A DNA stretch of 19,585 nucleotides from CAZVRZ01 sp964629965 (GCA_964629965.1 CAZVRZ010000101.1:1-19585), one strand, 5' to 3'. Shown: positions 7,060 through 14,380, counted from the first letter of the stretch. A program made the numbers and translations. Notes: generated from the sequence alone by a model not told the origin.

Positions 7060-8673
7060 TCAGGCAGAACCTGACCGGCGGGCGGGGAATTGACGCGGGC
7101 CGCTGGTCACGACCATGCTTTGAGGACGGCCTTGTTCGTCGGGCAGGAATTCCAGGGCGACCGGCTCCTTGAGGGCAAAGAACCGACTGTTGCTTGCGGG
7201 GAAAATATCCAGCGCAGGCTGGCCGGTGGGCAGCAGCAGCAGGTGATCGCCGGCCACCGTGATGGCGAGGGTGAATCCGGGGCCGATCTCGTACACGCCG
7301 GCGCAGGCTTGCAAAACGGCGGGTTCGACGGCAACCACGGCGGGCTTGGAGGGCAGGGGGCGCTCAGTGCGAACGGCGCATTGTGGAATGGCGAAGCGGG
7401 AAGATGCTTCGAGTCGTTCGACCTGGCCGGCTTCGTTCTTGATGAAGCGCAGCCGGTGGAGTGAGTCGTCTTTGAAGAAGAACTCATCCACCGCGCAGGG
7501 CAGGATCTCGCCCCGGCCGGCCTCCACGGTTTCAAAGAAATATTGGCCTTCTTCCTGGAAGACCAGCCAATCGCAGCCTGGGCGCAGCTCGTAAACGCCG
7601 CGGCAGGGCGCAAAGTCCTCGGCGCTCAAGGTGATGGCGGGCGGTTCCTGGTAGGGCTTGCCCAGCAGCAAGGCGGCGATCTTGAAGGCCAACTGGCCGG
7701 GCTTGCTCTCGCCGGTCTCGCTGTTGGTCAGGATGGCGACGAAGATCTGCTCTGCGGGCATGCTGAGGGCAAAGGTGACAAAACCGTTGATGCCGCCGCC
7801 GTGTTCGACGATGCGGCTTCCTTCATAAGAGGCCAGGCCCCAGCCAAAGCCGTAGCCGTACAGGCTGCCGTCGTTCAGGCGGCAGGGTGCGAAGGCCTGT
7901 TCGAGCGTCTCGCCGCGCAGCACTTTCCCCGCCAGCAGGGCGGCGTTCCATTTGGCCAGGTCATCGACGCATGAGACCAGCGCACCGGCGCCCAGCGGCA
8001 GGGTCATGCTCATGAAGGCGGCGTTGGCCCAGCCGTCTGCGTTCCTGGTATAGCCTGGAACCCGGTGTGGCATGATCTGCTCGGTGAAATCGTAGCTGGT
8101 GTGGGCCATGCCGAGGGGAGAGAAGATGCGCTCGGCCAGGAACTGCGCATAGGTGAGGCCAGAGATGGCCTCGATGACCGCGCTCAGCAGGACAAAGCCC
8201 GAGTTGTTATACGCCCAGCGTTCACCGTGCGGGAACACCTGTGGCTTGTCTTTGAACAAAGCGATGTTTTCTGCCAGGGGCAGGTCTGTGCGTATTGCAG
8301 TCAGGAATTCGGTCAGGTCGGTAAAGCTGACGATGCCGGAGGTGTGGGTGAGCAGGTGGCGGATGGTAGGCGGCGCATCGTGGGCCGGGAAGTCCGGCAA
8401 AAAGCGGGTGACCGGGTCGTCTAGCGACAGCTTGCCTTCTTCCAGCAGCATCAGGATCGAGACGGCGGTGAACTGCTTGGTGATGGAGCCCAGGCGAAAG
8501 ATCATCTCCGGCTGCATATGAACGCCCAACTCCAGGTTGGCCATGCCGTAGGCCTGGCGGAAGATCACCTGGTCGCCGCGCACGGCCAGGATGGCGGCGC
8601 CGGGCGCATCGGGCAGGAAGCAGGGAGAGACCAGTTGGTGGATCTGCAGGGCAAGTTCGGTAGTATCGCTCAT
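7060..8673 (-). CDS. Serine beta-lactamase-like hydrolase (class C/PBP4* fold) with duplicated C-terminal domain
   Basis: This 537-residue protein has an N-terminal penicillin-recognising domain, about residues 10-335. It shows the nucleophile motif Ser63-Ile-Thr-Lys66, the Tyr155-x-Asn157 motif (WAYNNSGF), and His-Gly-Gly-Gly 291-294 in place of Lys-Thr-Gly. This layout is typical of esterases, peptidases and D-amino-acid hydrolases of the family, so antibiotic hydrolysis should not be assumed. The C-terminal ~190 residues contain two copies of a DUF3471-like unit, marked by CRGVYELRPG (357-366) and CAGVYEIGPG (457-466), exactly 100 residues apart. No signal peptide is visible, unusual for this mostly exported family. 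Its ATG overlaps the uridine-kinase TGA (ATGA), implying translational coupling. Confidence 0.9.
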   Translation of the reverse strand: MSDTTELALQIHQLVSPCFLPDAPGAAILAVRGDQVIFRQAYGMANLELGVHMQPEMIFRLGSITKQFTAVSILMLLEEGKLSLDDPVTRFLPDFPAHDAPPTIRHLLTHTSGIVSFTDLTEFLTAIRTDLPLAENIALFKDKPQVFPHGERWAYNNSGFVLLSAVIEAISGLTYAQFLAERIFSPLGMAHTSYDFTEQIMPHRVPGYTRNADGWANAAFMSMTLPLGAGALVSCVDDLAKWNAALLAGKVLRGETLEQAFAPCRLNDGSLYGYGFGWGLASYEGSRIVEHGGGINGFVTFALSMPAEQIFVAILTNSETGESKPGQLAFKIAALLLGKPYQEPPAITLSAEDFAPCRGVYELRPGCDWLVFQEEGQYFFETVEAGRGEILPCAVDEFFFKDDSLHRLRFIKNEAGQVERLEASSRFAIPQCAVRTERPLPSKPAVVAVEPAVLQACAGVYEIGPGFTLAITVAGDHLLLLPTGQPALDIFPASNSRFFALKEPVALEFLPDEQGRPQSMVVTSGPRQFPARRSGSA

Positions 8674-9311
8674 GGGTTTAGCCTTTCACGTAAGAGCGTC
8701 TGGATACGGGCGACGATCATATCCATGGCCACGGTGTTAAAGCCGCCTTCGGGAATGATAATGTCGGCATATCGTTTGGATGGTTCCACAAATTCCAGGT
8801 GCATGGGGCGCACGGTGGTCAGGTACTGCTTGATGACCGAATCGCTGGAACGGCCGCGCTCGGTGATGTCGCGCTGCAGGCGGCGAATGAAGCGCAGGTC
8901 GGCGTCGGTATCCACGAAAACCTTCATATCGCACAAGGCGCGCAGGCGGGCATCGGTGTAGATCAAGATGCCTTCGACCAGGATGATGGGCTGCGGGTCA
9001 ATGTGGATGGTTTCGGCAGTGCGATTGTGGTTCTTAAAATCGTAGACGGGCACTTCGACGGCCTGCCCGTTCCTGAGCTGCTGCACGTGCTGGATCAATA
9101 GTTCGGTATCCAGGGAATCGGGATGGTCGAAATTGATTTCGGCGCGCTGCACGGGCGGCAGGCCGGTCAGGTCTTTGTAATACGAGTCGTGCGCCAGGAA
9201 GGCGATGAATTTGCGGTCTACTCGATTTAATAATTCGTTGGCCACGGTGGTCTTCCCCGAGCCAGATCCCCCGGCAATGCCCAAGACGAGCGGAGCGTTT
9301 TGTGTCGGCAT
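8670..9311 (-). CDS. udk: Uridine kinase
   Basis: A 213-residue uridine/cytidine kinase of pyrimidine salvage, converting uridine to UMP with ATP or GTP in the cytoplasm. The Walker A loop GGSGSGKTT is at residues 14-22. HDSYYKDL (41-48), INFDHPDS (59-66), VYDFKNHNRT (89-98) and the strand IILVEGILIY (109-118) are all classical for Udk. Length is standard. The start at 9311 is supported by the Walker A spacing and by TATAAT 6 nt upstream, which points to a leaderless message. It is the first gene of the udk, serine hydrolase, cyclophilin and DedA-like operon. The other members have no evident link with pyrimidine salvage. Confidence 0.96.
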   Translation of the reverse strand: MPTQNAPLVLGIAGGSGSGKTTVANELLNRVDRKFIAFLAHDSYYKDLTGLPPVQRAEINFDHPDSLDTELLIQHVQQLRNGQAVEVPVYDFKNHNRTAETIHIDPQPIILVEGILIYTDARLRALCDMKVFVDTDADLRFIRRLQRDITERGRSSDSVIKQYLTTVRPMHLEFVEPSKRYADIIIPEGGFNTVAMDMIVARIQTLLRERLNP

Positions 9312-9317
9312 GGGTAG

Positions 9318-9323
9318 ATTATA
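9318..9323 (-). promoter_or_regulatory. -10 box of udk (predicted leaderless)
   Basis: Minus-strand TATAAT (consensus) ends 6 nt before the udk ATG. A second TATAAT-like box lies about 20 nt further upstream. No Shine-Dalgarno sequence can fit between the proximal box and the start. Confidence 0.55.
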
Positions 9324-9409
9324 ACCGAGAAAGAATTATTATAGAATACGGCCCTTACTCGTATGCCCAGACTTTCTTAAACCGAAAGTTCTGTGCGCCC
9401 ACCCCCCGA

Positions 9410-9430
9410 CCCCCGCCCGCCGGGCGGGGG
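9410..9430. repeat. Short GC-rich hairpin
   Basis: cccccgccc (9410-9418) pairs perfectly with gggcggggg (9422-9430) around a 3-nt loop. It sits in the 208-base gene-free gap between udk and the tRNA. No T-run follows on either strand. Confidence 0.6.
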
Positions 9431-9441
9431 AGAAAAACGAA

Positions 9442-9486
9442 TTTGGGGTATTGCAAGGTAGCAAAGCTACCTTGCAATACCCCAAA
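9442..9486. repeat. Perfect inverted repeat with 21-bp arms and AAA loop
   Basis: Arms 9442-9462 and 9466-9486 are exact reverse complements (TTTGGGGTATTG...GGTAGC and its complement) separated by AAA. The stem is far longer than a normal intrinsic terminator. It lies downstream of the tRNA gene, so it may stop tRNA transcription, or it may be a small mobile or REP-like palindrome. Confidence 0.8.
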
Positions 9487-9519
9487 CCCCAATTGCAGAT
9501 GCGGTATTGAATAAAATAG

Positions 9520-9592
9520 AGCCACCGAAGGGATTTGAACCCTTGACCTAACGTTTACGAAACGCTTGCTCTGCCAGCTGAGCTACGGTGGC
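9520..9592 (-). tRNA. tRNA-Thr, anticodon CGT
   Basis: The minus strand folds into a full cloverleaf of 73 nt. The acceptor arms GCCACCG and CGGTGGC are perfect, the D-arm is GCTC/GAGC, the anticodon stem is AGCGT/ACGTT (one G-U pair) and the T-arm is AAGGG-TTCAAAT-CCCTT. The seven-base loop TTCGTAA gives anticodon CGT (plus-strand bases 9557-9559), which reads ACG, threonine. The discriminator is U and no CCA is encoded. Confidence 0.96.
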
Positions 9593-9605
9593 GCGTGCGG
9601 CGAAG

Positions 9606-9635
9606 ATTATACCAAGGGTAACCTTAAAATAGCAA
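9606..9635 (-). promoter_or_regulatory. tRNA-Thr promoter
   Basis: On the minus strand TTGCTA (9635-9630) and a consensus TATAAT (9611-9606) are 18 nt apart. The -10 is also of the extended TG-N form. It ends 13 nt before the mature tRNA 5' end. Confidence 0.6.
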
Positions 9636-9689
9636 GCTATTTTCGATCATCTGGCAGATTTGATCAAAATCCTTTTGGCGGTTTGCTGT

Positions 9690-9695
9690 TATACT
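9690..9695 (+). promoter_or_regulatory. Extended -10 box of the glycosyltransferase gene (predicted leaderless)
   Basis: TGT-TATACT ends 6 nt before the ATG at 9702. No Shine-Dalgarno sequence is present before this start, and no convincing -35 box is seen. Confidence 0.5.
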
Positions 9696-9701
9696 ACCAC
9701 T

Positions 9702-10991
9702 ATGGATCAATTGAAGATCGCCATGCTGTCTTATCACACCTGCCCGTTGGCCACCCTGGGGGGCAAGGATACGGGTGGCATGAACGTGTACGTGCGCGAG
9801 GTGACCCGCAAGCTGGGCGAGCTCGGTGTGCACGTGGATGTGTTCACCCGCTCGCAGGATGAGCACGTGCCGCACGTGCTGCACGACCTGGGGTTTGGCA
9901 ACCGGGTGGTGCATGTGCCGGCCGGGCCGGAAGTGCCGCTGCCCAAGCAGGAGCTGGCCGGGTACCTGCCGGAATTTGTGCAGGGTGTGCAGCAATTTGC
10001 TGGCAGCAAAGAAATACAGTATGACCTGATCCACAGCCATTATTGGATGTCGGGAGTGGCAGCCCTGCAATTGCGAGAAACCTGGCAGACGCCGATCGTG
10101 CACATGTTCCACACGCTGGGCGAAATGAAGAACCGCGTGGCGCAGTCTGCCGGTGAAATGGAGGGGCCGTACCGCGTTGAAGGCGAGCGCCAGGTGCTGC
10201 GCGCCGCCGATCGCATCGTGGCAGCCACGCCGGCCGAGCTGGCCCAACTGCAGTTCTTGTACCAGGCGGATTCGCAGAAGATCACGGTGATCCCGCCGGG
10301 GGTGGACGTGTGCCGGTTTTATCCCATCCCGGCTGATGAGGCGCGCGAATATATTGGTCTGCCGCCTTGCGACCGGACGCTGCTCTTCGTGGGGCGCATC
10401 GAGCCGTTGAAGGGCCTGGACATCTTGCTGGAGGCGATTGCCTTGATGCGCCGGCGCGGCGATTGGGATAAGAACCCCTTCTGCTTATCGGTGATCGGCG
10501 GCGAGCCGGATGTGTCGCCGGAAACGATGAGCGTTGAGATGCGCCGCCTGCAAGCGCTGCGCGAGCAGTATGGCTTGCAAGACCTGGTGGCGATGTTGGG
10601 AAAGCGCAGCCAGGATACGCTGCCTTACTATTACTCGGCAGCCGAAGCCGTGGTGGTGCCTTCTCATTACGAGTCCTTTGGCATGGTGGCGCTGGAAGCC
10701 ATGGCCTGTGGTACGCCGGTGGTGGCCTCGGGCGTGGGCGGGCTGGCCTTCCTGGTGCGGGATGGCGAGACGGGCTTCACCATCCCGGTGGGTGACCCGG
10801 CAGCGCTGGCAGACCGCCTGACCGACCTGCTGAGCAAGCCGGAACTGCGCCGGAAAATGGGAGAACAGGCCGCGGCCGTGGCGCAGGAATATTCCTGGAA
10901 GCAAATTGCCCAACGGCTGTGCAGCCTGTACGGGGAGCTCCTCAGGGTAAAGCCGCCGCTGGGGCGGGTGGTGGAATTCGATATCCATTAA
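9702..10991 (+). CDS. GT4-family glycosyltransferase (MshA/sucrose-phosphate-synthase-like)
   Basis: This 429-residue GT-B-fold retaining glycosyltransferase probably acts at the cytoplasmic face of the membrane or in the cytosol. The N-terminal half has TGGMNVYVREVTRKL (24-38), a glycine loop that contacts the donor phosphate in this family, and the HSHYWMSG and HTLGEMKN segments seen in MshA and sucrose-phosphate-synthase relatives. The C-terminal half has LLFVGRIEPLKGLDILLEA (227-245) and the E-x7-E pair Glu324/Glu332 in HYESFGMVALEAMACGTPVV, which binds the nucleotide sugar. ATG 9702 is preferred over an earlier TTG because the protein then begins MDQLKIAMLSYHTCP and a -10 box sits just upstream. 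Donor and acceptor are unknown; mycothiol synthesis should not be assumed outside Actinobacteria. The response-regulator gene begins 24 bases downstream. Confidence 0.93.
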   Translation: MDQLKIAMLSYHTCPLATLGGKDTGGMNVYVREVTRKLGELGVHVDVFTRSQDEHVPHVLHDLGFGNRVVHVPAGPEVPLPKQELAGYLPEFVQGVQQFAGSKEIQYDLIHSHYWMSGVAALQLRETWQTPIVHMFHTLGEMKNRVAQSAGEMEGPYRVEGERQVLRAADRIVAATPAELAQLQFLYQADSQKITVIPPGVDVCRFYPIPADEAREYIGLPPCDRTLLFVGRIEPLKGLDILLEAIALMRRRGDWDKNPFCLSVIGGEPDVSPETMSVEMRRLQALREQYGLQDLVAMLGKRSQDTLPYYYSAAEAVVVPSHYESFGMVALEAMACGTPVVASGVGGLAFLVRDGETGFTIPVGDPAALADRLTDLLSKPELRRKMGEQAAAVAQEYSWKQIAQRLCSLYGELLRVKPPLGRVVEFDIH

Positions 10992-11015
10992 TAAAGTTTG
11001 GGGGCAGCGATTGGC

Positions 11016-11699
11016 ATGATAAACATACCTTCTGATAAAATCCGCATCTTGCTCCTGAACACCGATGCCATTGCCCGCGCCGGTGTGAAGCTGCTGTTGG
11101 AATGCGAGCCCGGCCTGAACGTGATTGCCCAGGCGGGGAACAGGGTGCAGGCACTGGAGCTGGCTGGTAAAGAAGCGCCGGACATCATCCTGGTACACGA
11201 GAACCCGGCTGACCCGTTGGAACCCGATTATTTTTCGGAGCTGTTGGCCGTTTCGGCAAAGTCGCGCATCGTTTTGATCACCTCTGTAGAAGACCAACTG
11301 CACCAACTCCAGGCGATCAAAAATGGCGTAGTGGGCATCCTCAAGACACAAATCACTCCCGAAATCCTTTACAAAGCGGTGGAAAAGGTGCACAGCGGTG
11401 AAGTCTGGCTGGATCGCTCTTTGATGGCGAATTTTATTATGCAAAAGACGCGCGGCGAGACGCCGGTGGTGGACAACCCAGAGGCCGCCAGGATTGCGCA
11501 GCTCAGCGGGCGCGAGCGGGAGATCATTGCCCTGGTGGGCGAGGGACTCAAGAACCAGCAGATTGCCGACCAGCTTTTCCTCTCCGAAGTGACCGTCCGG
11601 CACCACCTGACATCGATCTATCGGAAGCTGAGGGTCTCGGATCGCCTGGAACTGGTGATCTACGCCTATCAAAACGGCCTGGCCCAAATCCCCGAGTGA
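11016..11699 (+). CDS. LuxR/NarL-type regulator with an atypical (pseudo-)receiver domain
   Basis: This 227-residue protein has the NarL-type layout. A receiver-like domain lies at about residues 9-125, and a LuxR winged-turn HTH at 162-222 (LSGREREIIALVGEGLKNQQIADQLFLSEVTVRHHLTSIYRKL). The HTH is intact. In the receiver, PDIILVHENP (55-64) places His61 where the phospho-accepting Asp should be, and the acidic pair is replaced by Asn15-Thr16. Lys110 and Thr89/Ser90 remain. Conventional Asp phosphorylation is therefore unlikely, and the protein may bind a ligand or act constitutively. The ATG at 11016 has a G-rich ggggg 10-15 nt upstream. It follows the glycosyltransferase gene by 24 bases, so the two are probably cotranscribed. 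No histidine kinase is nearby. Confidence 0.9.
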   Translation: MINIPSDKIRILLLNTDAIARAGVKLLLECEPGLNVIAQAGNRVQALELAGKEAPDIILVHENPADPLEPDYFSELLAVSAKSRIVLITSVEDQLHQLQAIKNGVVGILKTQITPEILYKAVEKVHSGEVWLDRSLMANFIMQKTRGETPVVDNPEAARIAQLSGREREIIALVGEGLKNQQIADQLFLSEVTVRHHLTSIYRKLRVSDRLELVIYAYQNGLAQIPE

Positions 11700-11714
11700 A
11701 GATGATGGAAATTG

Positions 11715-11752
11715 CCTAGTCTCACCGGCACAATTGTGCCGGTGAGACTAGG
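11715..11752. terminator. 38-bp perfect palindrome after the regulator gene
   Basis: cctagtctcaccggcacaa and its exact reverse complement abut without a spacer. The palindrome starts 15 bases after the regulator stop and is followed by ACTTTAAT. The strong stem suits a transcription terminator, although the T-run is poor. A repeat element or a protein-binding site are alternatives. Confidence 0.6.
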
Positions 11753-11830
11753 ACTTTAATCCTATTGCGACCTGGAAAAATGAGGCGTTCTTACCTATGG
11801 GGCTTATCGGCGTCTGCGGGGGAGGTTTGC

Positions 11831-11836
11831 TATAAT
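11831..11836 (+). promoter_or_regulatory. Extended -10 box of the PilZ gene
   Basis: TGC-TATAAT lies 49 nt before the ATG at 11886. It overlaps an in-frame upstream ATG (11835), which therefore cannot be the translated start of a transcript from this promoter. The predicted leader is about 40 nt. Confidence 0.55.
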
Positions 11837-11885
11837 GCCAGCGATCAATAAGCGAAGTTTCTTTGGAAGCAAGGAAAAGGTAATT

Positions 11886-12230
11886 ATGGAAACATCTTCA
11901 TCGACCAACCAGGTTGCAGACCGCCGGACAAAGCCGCGGATCAATTGTTCTTATCCAGCCATTATCCAAGGTTTAGATGAAAACGGTCAGAAGTTCCGCA
12001 CCAAAGCGACCCTGACCAACATGAGCGCGATCGGGCTGTGCATCGAGTCGAATTCGGAGTGCCAGCCAGGCAAAGAAATGTTTGTCCTGTTTCGCTGCTC
12101 GTCCACAGGACCGCTTGGCGCAAGCAAAGCGCCCTTGATCGCGGTGAACGGAGATGTGGTGCGCATCGACAAAACCGGGCGCGGGGTATACACCATCGGT
12201 GTGAAGATCAACCATAATCGTTTTCTCTAA
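11886..12230 (+). CDS. PilZ-domain protein (c-di-GMP receptor)
   Basis: A 114-residue single-domain PilZ protein. Both c-di-GMP-binding motifs are present: R-x3-R as Arg14-Thr-Lys-Pro-Arg18, and N/D-x-S-x-x-G as Asn45-Met-Ser47-Ala-Ile-Gly50. The rest of the beta-barrel follows, with GDVVRIDKTGRGVYTIGVKI near the end. Such proteins change partner activity in motility, adhesion or exopolysaccharide export when the second messenger binds. ATG 11886 has aaggaaaagg upstream, and the -10 box overlaps the only earlier ATG in frame. A secreted protein gene starts 56 bases downstream with its own strong ribosome site. Joint control by c-di-GMP is possible but not shown. Confidence 0.9.
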   Translation: METSSSTNQVADRRTKPRINCSYPAIIQGLDENGQKFRTKATLTNMSAIGLCIESNSECQPGKEMFVLFRCSSTGPLGASKAPLIAVNGDVVRIDKTGRGVYTIGVKINHNRFL

Positions 12231-12286
12231 AATTTTTATCGGTATTTGTTTCGGATCATTTGTTGTACCCAAGGAGGAATTGGACA

Positions 12287-14257
12287 ATGAAAACTCTAAA
12301 ATACGTTTTGAGCCTGGTAGCCCTGATCGCCATCCTGGTCGTCTCGCTGGGAATCGCCACCCAGCCGGCAGCGGCGGAAGGCATGCATGAATGTCTTCCA
12401 TCATGCAATACTACGGATGGTCGCATGCTTTCCATTGCAAGCATCGGTTATTCGACGCTGGCTGGACAGACGATCTATATCAAAATCGCCGCTCCCCAAG
12501 CGATGCCTTCCTTTCAGATTGGCATCTTTGATGGGGATACATCGGGTATTTGGGATCAAGGTTCTATCGCGTTGATCTATACGCTCTATGCCGATCCTAC
12601 CAATGTTGAATCCGATTTGGTACTGCTTCAGCAATGGTCTGGCAGCAGCATGGCTAACAATGACTGGACTGACCTGACCATTGCTCAGGATGCCCGGGCG
12701 CAGGCGCCGAGTGGTGATTATTTTTATAGCCTGCGCATCGATCTTCCAGACGCCTCCACAGTCAAAACATGGAGTAACTTCAAGATCCGCTCGGATACGC
12801 CCATCGAAATGTCCACCAACCATTCTTTTGCCTACGCAGTTCCCTTATTATCCCAGGCAGAAACTGATATTATATATCCGCAAGGTGTTTGGAAACTCGA
12901 TCCAGCTACGTGGGAACTTCCTACCACCTTCGATGGCACTTGGGATTTATATTTTACTGTACCCGTTCCCATTCCTTCTTTTGAAATTTACGATGGAGAT
13001 ATGGACTATGGTTCCTATGATTGCAGCGTGTATGATACCAACGACCCAGATACGTCCGATGTAGGGATCCCTTCTTGGGCTATTGGAATTTCTGACGTTC
13101 CGGAGGGCAACGTATCCTCCACAGAACTATGTCGGAATCCCTTAGGGCAGGTGATCAGAGGCCCTGAAGGACAAGTCTATGCAACCGGTGCTCCGGCTGA
13201 TGATAATAGACTTCCCAGGTATAGGCGATCCCCATCCATTACCTATGATGTGATTGACCCTGACGGGAATGAATATCACAACGCTAATCCTTCGGGCAAC
13301 TCCGAGTGGGAGCGATTCATCATCTCCTCAGATGCCAATACTCCTGCGGATCATCAGGTTGATGGGATGCTGCCGGCCGGTACTTATCACATTCGTGTCA
13401 ATGGATTAGATTTAACGAATTTAAATGCCTGGCATCCCACCTACGACTTGCGCTTTGTGCGTGAAGATGGCACGCCTGCCGACGTTCCGGTTCTTCATCC
13501 TTATATCGTGGGCGATACCATTTGGAATGACTTCAACGGGAATGGGATCCAGGATGATGGAGAGCCGGGCATTCCAGGAGTGAGCGTCACCCTGATAGGC
13601 GCATACGATTACCCCCTCGCTACTGCGATTACGGATGCCAACGGGAATTACACTTTCAAAGTAGATGCAGGTACTTACAGCGTGCAGGTCAACTCCAGTA
13701 ATTTCAATGCTGGAGGCGCACTGGTGGGTTTGTCTTCTACTACCGGTGGAAATACACAGATGAACACAGTCACGATTGACAACGTGCTGACATACGACTT
13801 CGGTTTTCTTCAGGTGGATTTCTGCAGTTACATCCGCACACCTGGTTTCTGGAAGAACTACAAGAATCATATGTCAGAAGCAACCTTCTTGGGTTTGGTC
13901 TCACACACCCAACATTTTAACTCTCTGACTGTTGAGCAGGCGGTTACCATTCTAAAGAAAAACAACGGTACTACGAAAATGGGTATCGGCGATCTGGACG
14001 GTGTGAATGCCAGATATCTCAAGTTCCTGCTGACTGCTGAGATCAATGCAGCCTGGAATGGCCAGGATAATGCTGCTACTTTGAGCGGATTGATGGGCAC
14101 AGGGATCTACCAGGGTACGGGTATGACAGTCAACCAGGCATTGGACCAGGCATATATCAATAGACGGAACTTCTCTTCCGCTGAGAATGCCTGGGTGCTC
14201 TACCTGGGCGGCGAGGGAGAGGGTGTGCCCGCAAGCTCGTGCCAGGTACAACCCTAG
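12287..14257 (+). CDS. Large secreted protein with an SdrD-B-like domain and a TPGFWKN C-terminal domain
   Basis: A 656-residue exported protein. ATG 12287 follows aaggagg 10 bases earlier. A Sec signal peptide spans residues 1-30 (Lys-rich N-terminus, long hydrophobic core, cleavage after QPAAA). Residues 31-405 are Asp/Ser/Thr/Tyr-rich with beta-strand character and two related pieces around Asp-rich loops (PSFQIGIFDGDTSG and PSFEIYDGDMDYG). Residues 407-508 match an SdrD-B/Cna-B-type domain: VGDTIWNDFNGNGIQDDGEPGIPGVSVTL, then TDANGNYTFKVDAGTYSV, with the usual calcium-binding Asp/Asn loop. The end (512-656) begins CSYIRTPGFWKNYKNHM, a motif seen in many environmental secreted proteins. 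There is no LPXTG or membrane anchor. It is probably released or surface-attached; binding partner unknown. It converges on the lasso-like gene set. Confidence 0.85.
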   Translation: MKTLKYVLSLVALIAILVVSLGIATQPAAAEGMHECLPSCNTTDGRMLSIASIGYSTLAGQTIYIKIAAPQAMPSFQIGIFDGDTSGIWDQGSIALIYTLYADPTNVESDLVLLQQWSGSSMANNDWTDLTIAQDARAQAPSGDYFYSLRIDLPDASTVKTWSNFKIRSDTPIEMSTNHSFAYAVPLLSQAETDIIYPQGVWKLDPATWELPTTFDGTWDLYFTVPVPIPSFEIYDGDMDYGSYDCSVYDTNDPDTSDVGIPSWAIGISDVPEGNVSSTELCRNPLGQVIRGPEGQVYATGAPADDNRLPRYRRSPSITYDVIDPDGNEYHNANPSGNSEWERFIISSDANTPADHQVDGMLPAGTYHIRVNGLDLTNLNAWHPTYDLRFVREDGTPADVPVLHPYIVGDTIWNDFNGNGIQDDGEPGIPGVSVTLIGAYDYPLATAITDANGNYTFKVDAGTYSVQVNSSNFNAGGALVGLSSTTGGNTQMNTVTIDNVLTYDFGFLQVDFCSYIRTPGFWKNYKNHMSEATFLGLVSHTQHFNSLTVEQAVTILKKNNGTTKMGIGDLDGVNARYLKFLLTAEINAAWNGQDNAATLSGLMGTGIYQGTGMTVNQALDQAYINRRNFSSAENAWVLYLGGEGEGVPASSCQVQP

Positions 14258-14307
14258 AGTATTCTGATCCGGGCGCCCGTTTTTGATGCCTGGAAAATTA
14301 ATAACAA

Positions 14308-14347
14308 AAAGGCCAGTGATCGTCCCGGACAGGGCGCACTGGCCTTT
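14308..14347. terminator. Strong bidirectional intrinsic terminator
   Basis: aaaggccagtg (14308-14318) and cactggccttt (14337-14347) form an 11-bp perfect stem. On the minus strand the stem runs into TTTTTGTT; on the plus strand it runs into TTTGATTTATT. It separates the convergent secreted-protein gene and HPr-kinase-like gene, closing the lasso-like unit on this side. Confidence 0.88.
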
Positions 14348-14380
14348 GATTTATTAGAAATGGCAAATGATCGATTGAGG

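Noticed and set aside
9393..9500. CRISPR array or riboswitch in the gap after udk
   Set aside because: There are inverted repeats but no regularly spaced direct repeats, and no conserved riboswitch core was recognised.
9302..9514. 70-codon plus-strand frame between udk and the tRNA
   Set aside because: It spans the udk promoter, a GC-rich hairpin and the perfect inverted repeat; there is no ribosome site and no recognisable protein.
10485..11687. 400-codon open frame on the minus strand
   Set aside because: It crosses the glycosyltransferase and regulator genes on the opposite strand; the His/Gln/Arg-rich composition is typical of an antisense shadow.
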